A DNA stretch of 16,863 nt, taken from positions 1 to 16,863 of the forward strand of contig CAKMPP010000029.1 in assembly GCA_927911475.1 (NCBI GenBank). The letters run 5' to 3'. How positions within the stretch are numbered: position 1 is the first letter of the stretch; each line of letters opens with the position of its first letter. Below, piece after piece: positions 14,454-16,863 of the stretch. Under the pieces are notes generated by a model that ran no database searches, was not told the origin of the DNA, and saw only the letters and a list, made by a program, of their open reading frames with translations. Position numbers and translations under genes: made by a program. This DNA is from an uncultured Solobacterium sp. (GTDB lineage: Bacteria > Bacillota_I > Bacilli_A > Erysipelotrichales > Erysipelotrichaceae).

Positions 14454-15458
14454 ATGTCATTTATAGACGGAATTAAAGAAAGAGCTAAAAAAGATATAAA
14501 AACAATTGTATTACCAGAATCAGAAGATGAAAGAACACTTCGTGCTACTGCTAAAATCTTAGAAGAAAAAACAGCGAACATTATCTTAATCGGTGATGAA
14601 GCAACTGTAAAAGCAGATGCCGAGAAATATGGCGTTAACATTGATGGTGCAACAATCATCAACCCAGAAACTTCTGACAAGTTAGAAGAATATGTAAACA
14701 CATTATATGAATTACGTAAAGCTAAGGGTATGACTCCTGAAGCTGCTCGTGAAGCATTATTAAGCGATCGCACAACATTCGGTGTCATGGTATTAAAGAC
14801 AGGTGGAGCTGATGGTCTTGTATCAGGAGCTTGCCACTCTACAGCAAATACATTACGTCCAGCATTACAAATTTTACGTACAGCACCAGGTGCAAAATTA
14901 GTTTCAGGCTTCTTTATCATGGACGTTCCAAATTGCGAATTTGGTTATCATGGAACATTTGCATTCGCAGACTGTGGTCTAAACCAAGATCCAGACTGCG
15001 AAAGCCTAGCAGCTATCGCTAACGATACAGCAAATACATTTAAAACTCTTGTAGGAGCTGATCCAAAGGTTGCTTTCCTATCCCACTCTACAATGGGTAG
15101 TGCAAAACATGCATGTGTAGATAAAGTATGTAATGCAGTTGCGATTGCACACGAACAATATCCAGATTTAGTATGCGATGGAGAACTACAGCTAGACGCA
15201 GCTATCGTTCCAAGCGTAGCAGCTAGCAAAGCTCCAGGATCACCTGTTGCAGGTCAAGCTAATGTATTAATTTTCCCTAACCTAGACTGCGGTAACATCG
15301 GTTATAAGTTAGTACAGCGTTTAGCTAAGGCTGAAGCATATGGACCAATGTTACAAGGTATCGCTAAGCCAGTAAACGATTTATCCCGTGGATGTTCTTG
15401 GGAAGATATCGTTGGTGTAGTAGCCTTAACAGCTGTACAAGCACAAAACGCTAAATAA
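14454..15458 (+). CDS. pta: phosphate acetyltransferase
   Basis: Pta interconverts acetyl-CoA plus phosphate and acetyl-phosphate plus CoA, the first step of acetate fermentation together with acetate kinase. The protein is 334 residues, the short form without the N-terminal regulatory domain of the enterobacterial enzyme. Landmarks are VLPESEDERTLRA near the N-terminus, the GLVSGACHSTANTLRPALQ region, GFFIMDVP, FLSHSTMGSAKH and the late PNLDCGNIGYKLVQRLA. I chose the ATG at 14454 (MSFIDGI) because AAGGAGGAAA lies just upstream. It is the only native plus-strand gene here and is transcribed alone; no ackA is adjacent. Its codons are regular and suggest high expression. Confidence 0.96.
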   Translation: MSFIDGIKERAKKDIKTIVLPESEDERTLRATAKILEEKTANIILIGDEATVKADAEKYGVNIDGATIINPETSDKLEEYVNTLYELRKAKGMTPEAAREALLSDRTTFGVMVLKTGGADGLVSGACHSTANTLRPALQILRTAPGAKLVSGFFIMDVPNCEFGYHGTFAFADCGLNQDPDCESLAAIANDTANTFKTLVGADPKVAFLSHSTMGSAKHACVDKVCNAVAIAHEQYPDLVCDGELQLDAAIVPSVAASKAPGSPVAGQANVLIFPNLDCGNIGYKLVQRLAKAEAYGPMLQGIAKPVNDLSRGCSWEDIVGVVALTAVQAQNAK

Positions 15459-15489
15459 TAATTAAGTGTATGCTTGCATACATACAAAA

Positions 15490-15520
15490 ACAAGAGATAT
15501 CTGTACGGATATCTCTTTTA
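15490..15520 (+). terminator. intrinsic terminator of pta, between convergent genes
   Basis: AAGAGATATC (15492-15501) pairs with GATATCTCTT (15508-15517) around a TGTACG loop, followed by T residues. The A-run before it may also help terminate the convergent NusG-domain-II gene. A second small palindrome, GTATGCTTGCATAC (15468-15481), lies between it and the pta stop. Confidence 0.82.
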
Positions 15521-15552
15521 GTTTATGCGATTATCATTATTTAAATATAATT

Positions 15553-15948
15553 TTAATTTTGAACTGCATTTGCAGATACGATATATATGCCGTTAGGTAT
15601 GCATTGTATTGGAAGGATGCTATCTACATCTGCCCAACCCATTTTTTCACAATTATGGTTTGGACAATCAACTTTACTTACATGCCACTTTCCATCTTTT
15701 ACTTCGATTGTTAAATTACCCACATTACCTTTCACCGTATATGTGGCATCAACACCAGAATCGAACCACTGAACAATTTCTCCGTGATATACAACTACAA
15801 TCCATTCACCTTTTGCTTGTTCATTTGGTGCTCCATTAATTGAATTATCTGTCCTATTTATCATTGTAGGCACAAATTTAAATATCATAATTAGCACAAG
15901 AGATAAAGCAACTATGATTCCAAGTGCAATATATTCTTTCTTTTTCAT
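15553..15948 (-). CDS. NusG-domain-II-containing membrane-anchored protein
   Basis: The 131-residue protein has an N-terminal membrane segment (about residues 7-27, after KKK) and an exported domain that resembles the NusG domain II family (PF07009-like). This includes the conserved cysteine pattern C95-x4-C100 (DCPNHNC) followed by a third cysteine C116 in LPIQCIPNGIYI. The role of the family is not known; it is common in Firmicutes and often lies near electron-transport or cell-envelope genes. A strong AAGGGGGGC ribosome site precedes the ATG. It is 37 bases behind the HAD phosphatase gene and probably co-transcribed with it. Confidence 0.85.
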   Translation of the reverse strand: MKKKEYIALGIIVALSLVLIMIFKFVPTMINRTDNSINGAPNEQAKGEWIVVVYHGEIVQWFDSGVDATYTVKGNVGNLTIEVKDGKWHVSKVDCPNHNCEKMGWADVDSILPIQCIPNGIYIVSANAVQN

Positions 15949-15985
15949 ATTTGCCCCCCTTTTTTATATGAACGATACAAACCGG

Positions 15986-16549
15986 TTATTTCTTATCCCA
16001 AGGAAGTAAGTTATCTCCCTTTACAAGATATGCATTCGTAGCGATTCTTGCAAGTGGTGTATCAGAGTAAGAATCAGAATAGAAGTTTTCAATCGTTGTA
16101 TTGTTGAATACTTCACGATAACGACGCACCTTCTCTTCTCCGTGGCAATTTAGTCCATTATACTCACCTGTATGCATATTAACTACACTTGCCATGCATG
16201 TTTTTATACCAACCTTCTTACAGAAAGATTGAATTAAGAATTCTGGAGAAGCAGAAATAACTACATCATCTTCTTTCTGTGTATCTTTATACCACTGCTT
16301 TACATGGTCTAAATGACTGCTCGTATAGTCTTCTACTACTTTTTCCATATCTTCTACGTAGCGAAACATGCGATATAGATTTGATTTGAAAGTTAGTTTA
16401 GGCACAATGTGTAGTACATATAAAAGTCCAAACCAAACTGTACGTGGTAAATTGATTAAAGTTTTAGGGCGATGTAGCCATAGATATTTCACGAAACCCA
16501 CAGTGGAATCACCATGGTAGATTGTATCATCCCAATCGTAAACGTTCAT
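15986..16549 (-). CDS. HAD-family (subclass IB-like) phosphatase
   Basis: This is a cytosolic haloacid-dehalogenase-type phosphatase of 187 residues. Motif I is YDWDDT with nucleophile D5 and general acid D7. Motif II is S99 (ISASPEF), motif III K140 (CHGEEKVRRY), and motif IV D159/D163 (YSDSYSDTPLA). The helical cap lies between motifs I and II, as in the phosphoserine-phosphatase-like IB group, and includes a hydrophobic stretch at about 38-52. The substrate is unknown. I chose the ATG at 16549 because GGAGATTACA precedes it; an ATG four codons upstream lacks a ribosome site. Confidence 0.9.
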   Translation of the reverse strand: MNVYDWDDTIYHGDSTVGFVKYLWLHRPKTLINLPRTVWFGLLYVLHIVPKLTFKSNLYRMFRYVEDMEKVVEDYTSSHLDHVKQWYKDTQKEDDVVISASPEFLIQSFCKKVGIKTCMASVVNMHTGEYNGLNCHGEEKVRRYREVFNNTTIENFYSDSYSDTPLARIATNAYLVKGDNLLPWDKK

Positions 16550-16576
16550 TGTAATCTCCATTCTGATTGCTTTTAC

Positions 16577-16605
16577 AAGATAAGATATCTTTCCACAAAT
16601 TGCAA
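16577..16605 (-). promoter_or_regulatory. promoter of the HAD phosphatase gene
   Basis: On the minus strand TTGCAA (16605-16600) and TATCTT (16582-16577) are 17 bases apart, 27 bases before the chosen ATG and just behind the groEL terminator. Confidence 0.5.
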
Positions 16606-16610
16606 GTCCC

Positions 16611-16636
16611 TAAAAAAAGATAGCCTAAGCTATCTT
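16611..16636 (-). terminator. intrinsic terminator of groEL
   Basis: AAAGATAGC (16616-16624) pairs with GCTATCTTT (16629-16637) around a CTAA loop. On the minus strand seven T residues follow. The stem overlaps or directly follows the groEL stop codon. Confidence 0.85.
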
Positions 16637-16863
16637 TTAATATTGTCCCATTGCTGGAGGTACAGGTAGTTCTTTTTCTGGAAGCTGTGCAATTGCGGCT
16701 TCTGTTGTGATAAATAGACCTGAAATACTTGCGGCATTTAATAATGCAGAGCGAGTTACCTTCGTAGGATCGATGATACCTGCTTCATACATATCAACCC
16801 ATTCACCAGTTTTCGCATTGAAACCATAGTTTTCTTTCGCTGCTAACTGTTGTTCATAGATTT
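16637..16863 (-). CDS. groL: chaperonin GroEL, C-terminal 74 residues (partial)
   Basis: This gene is cut by the window edge, so only its 3' end is present and it has no start here. The frame reads to a TAA at 16639-16637 and shows the GroEL C-terminal signature: YGFNAKTGEWVDMYEAGI, then DPTKVTRSALLNAASISG and FITTEAAIA. GroEL is the 60-kDa ATP-dependent chaperonin that folds proteins with GroES. The tail ends LPVPPAMGQY instead of the Gly-Gly-Met repeats seen in many bacteria. A terminator follows immediately, so groEL is the last gene of its transcript (probably groES-groEL). Confidence 0.95.
   Translation of the reverse strand, partial: IYEQQLAAKENYGFNAKTGEWVDMYEAGIIDPTKVTRSALLNAASISGLFITTEAAIAQLPEKELPVPPAMGQY

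Noticed and set aside
14360..14920. Minus-strand frame of 186 residues over the start of pta
   Set aside because: It is antisense to a highly conserved Pta sequence and its start has no ribosome site.
14948..15229. Minus-strand frame of 93 residues within pta
   Set aside because: Shadow of the Pta coding frame, with an unlikely composition.
15468..15481. GTATGCTTGCATAC palindrome behind pta as a regulatory or attachment site
   Set aside because: It is a single short palindrome next to a clear terminator; more likely part of the 3' end structure or chance.
1..16863. CRISPR array, prophage, toxin-antitoxin or defence island
   Set aside because: No regularly spaced repeats, phage genes or paired small toxin and antitoxin genes were seen; apart from one IS the content is housekeeping.

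Overview
The window looks like chromosomal DNA of a low-GC Firmicute. The evidence is AT-rich intergenic DNA, purine-rich Shine-Dalgarno sites before nearly every gene, sigma-A-like promoters, intrinsic terminators with U-runs, and TAA or TAG stops on every well-supported native gene. The protein set fits the Erysipelotrichia/Clostridia side of the phylum: a short Pta, a Bacillus-length NagB, a NusG-domain-II membrane protein, an M18 aminopeptidase and a GroEL without the usual Gly-Gly-Met tail. The exact family is inference. Almost all native genes lie on the minus strand. The exceptions are pta and the transposase of the insertion sequence.

Layout from left to right. (1) 1-128 is a short flank with at most a small minus-strand ORF. 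(2) 129-1661 is an IS3-family (IS150-type) insertion sequence with inverted repeats, a frameshifted orfA and an intact DDE catalytic region. A fold-back hairpin precedes orfA, and a second hairpin terminates antisense transcription near the right end. (3) 1677-4164 is a minus-strand operon: a tandem two-domain phosphoglycerate-mutase-like histidine phosphatase, a single-domain rhodanese and a PfkB sugar/nucleoside kinase. The IS landed directly behind the kinase. (4) 4289-9388 is a five-gene operon: YtcJ-type amidohydrolase, GNAT acetyltransferase, HflX GTPase, M18 aminopeptidase and an unrecognised 131-residue protein, ending in a clear terminator. (5) 9490-12246 is a single-gene ABC exporter (ATPase fused to an FtsX/MacB-like permease with a roughly 500-residue outer domain). 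(6) 12355-14288 is an operon of a LacX-type aldose epimerase, glucosamine-6-phosphate deaminase (NagB) and thioredoxin. (7) 14454-15458 is pta, transcribed divergently. (8) 15553-16549 is a HAD phosphatase followed by a NusG-domain-II protein. (9) 16637-16863 is the 3' end of groEL, which has no usable start inside the window.

Functionally this is mostly housekeeping: sugar and amino-sugar entry into glycolysis (epimerase, NagB, PfkB kinase), acetyl-CoA to acetyl-phosphate conversion (Pta), peptide turnover (M18), ribosome rescue (HflX), redox (thioredoxin, rhodanese) and protein folding (GroEL). No defence system, CRISPR array, prophage, tRNA or rRNA is visible, and I found no convincing new multi-gene system. 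The most unusual points are the duplicated histidine phosphatase, the IS with its self-insulating hairpins inserted behind the kinase operon, and the unknown protein behind the M18 peptidase. No gene-free stretch exceeds 300 bases; the longest native one is 14289-14453, which holds two divergent promoters and two copies of an AT palindrome.
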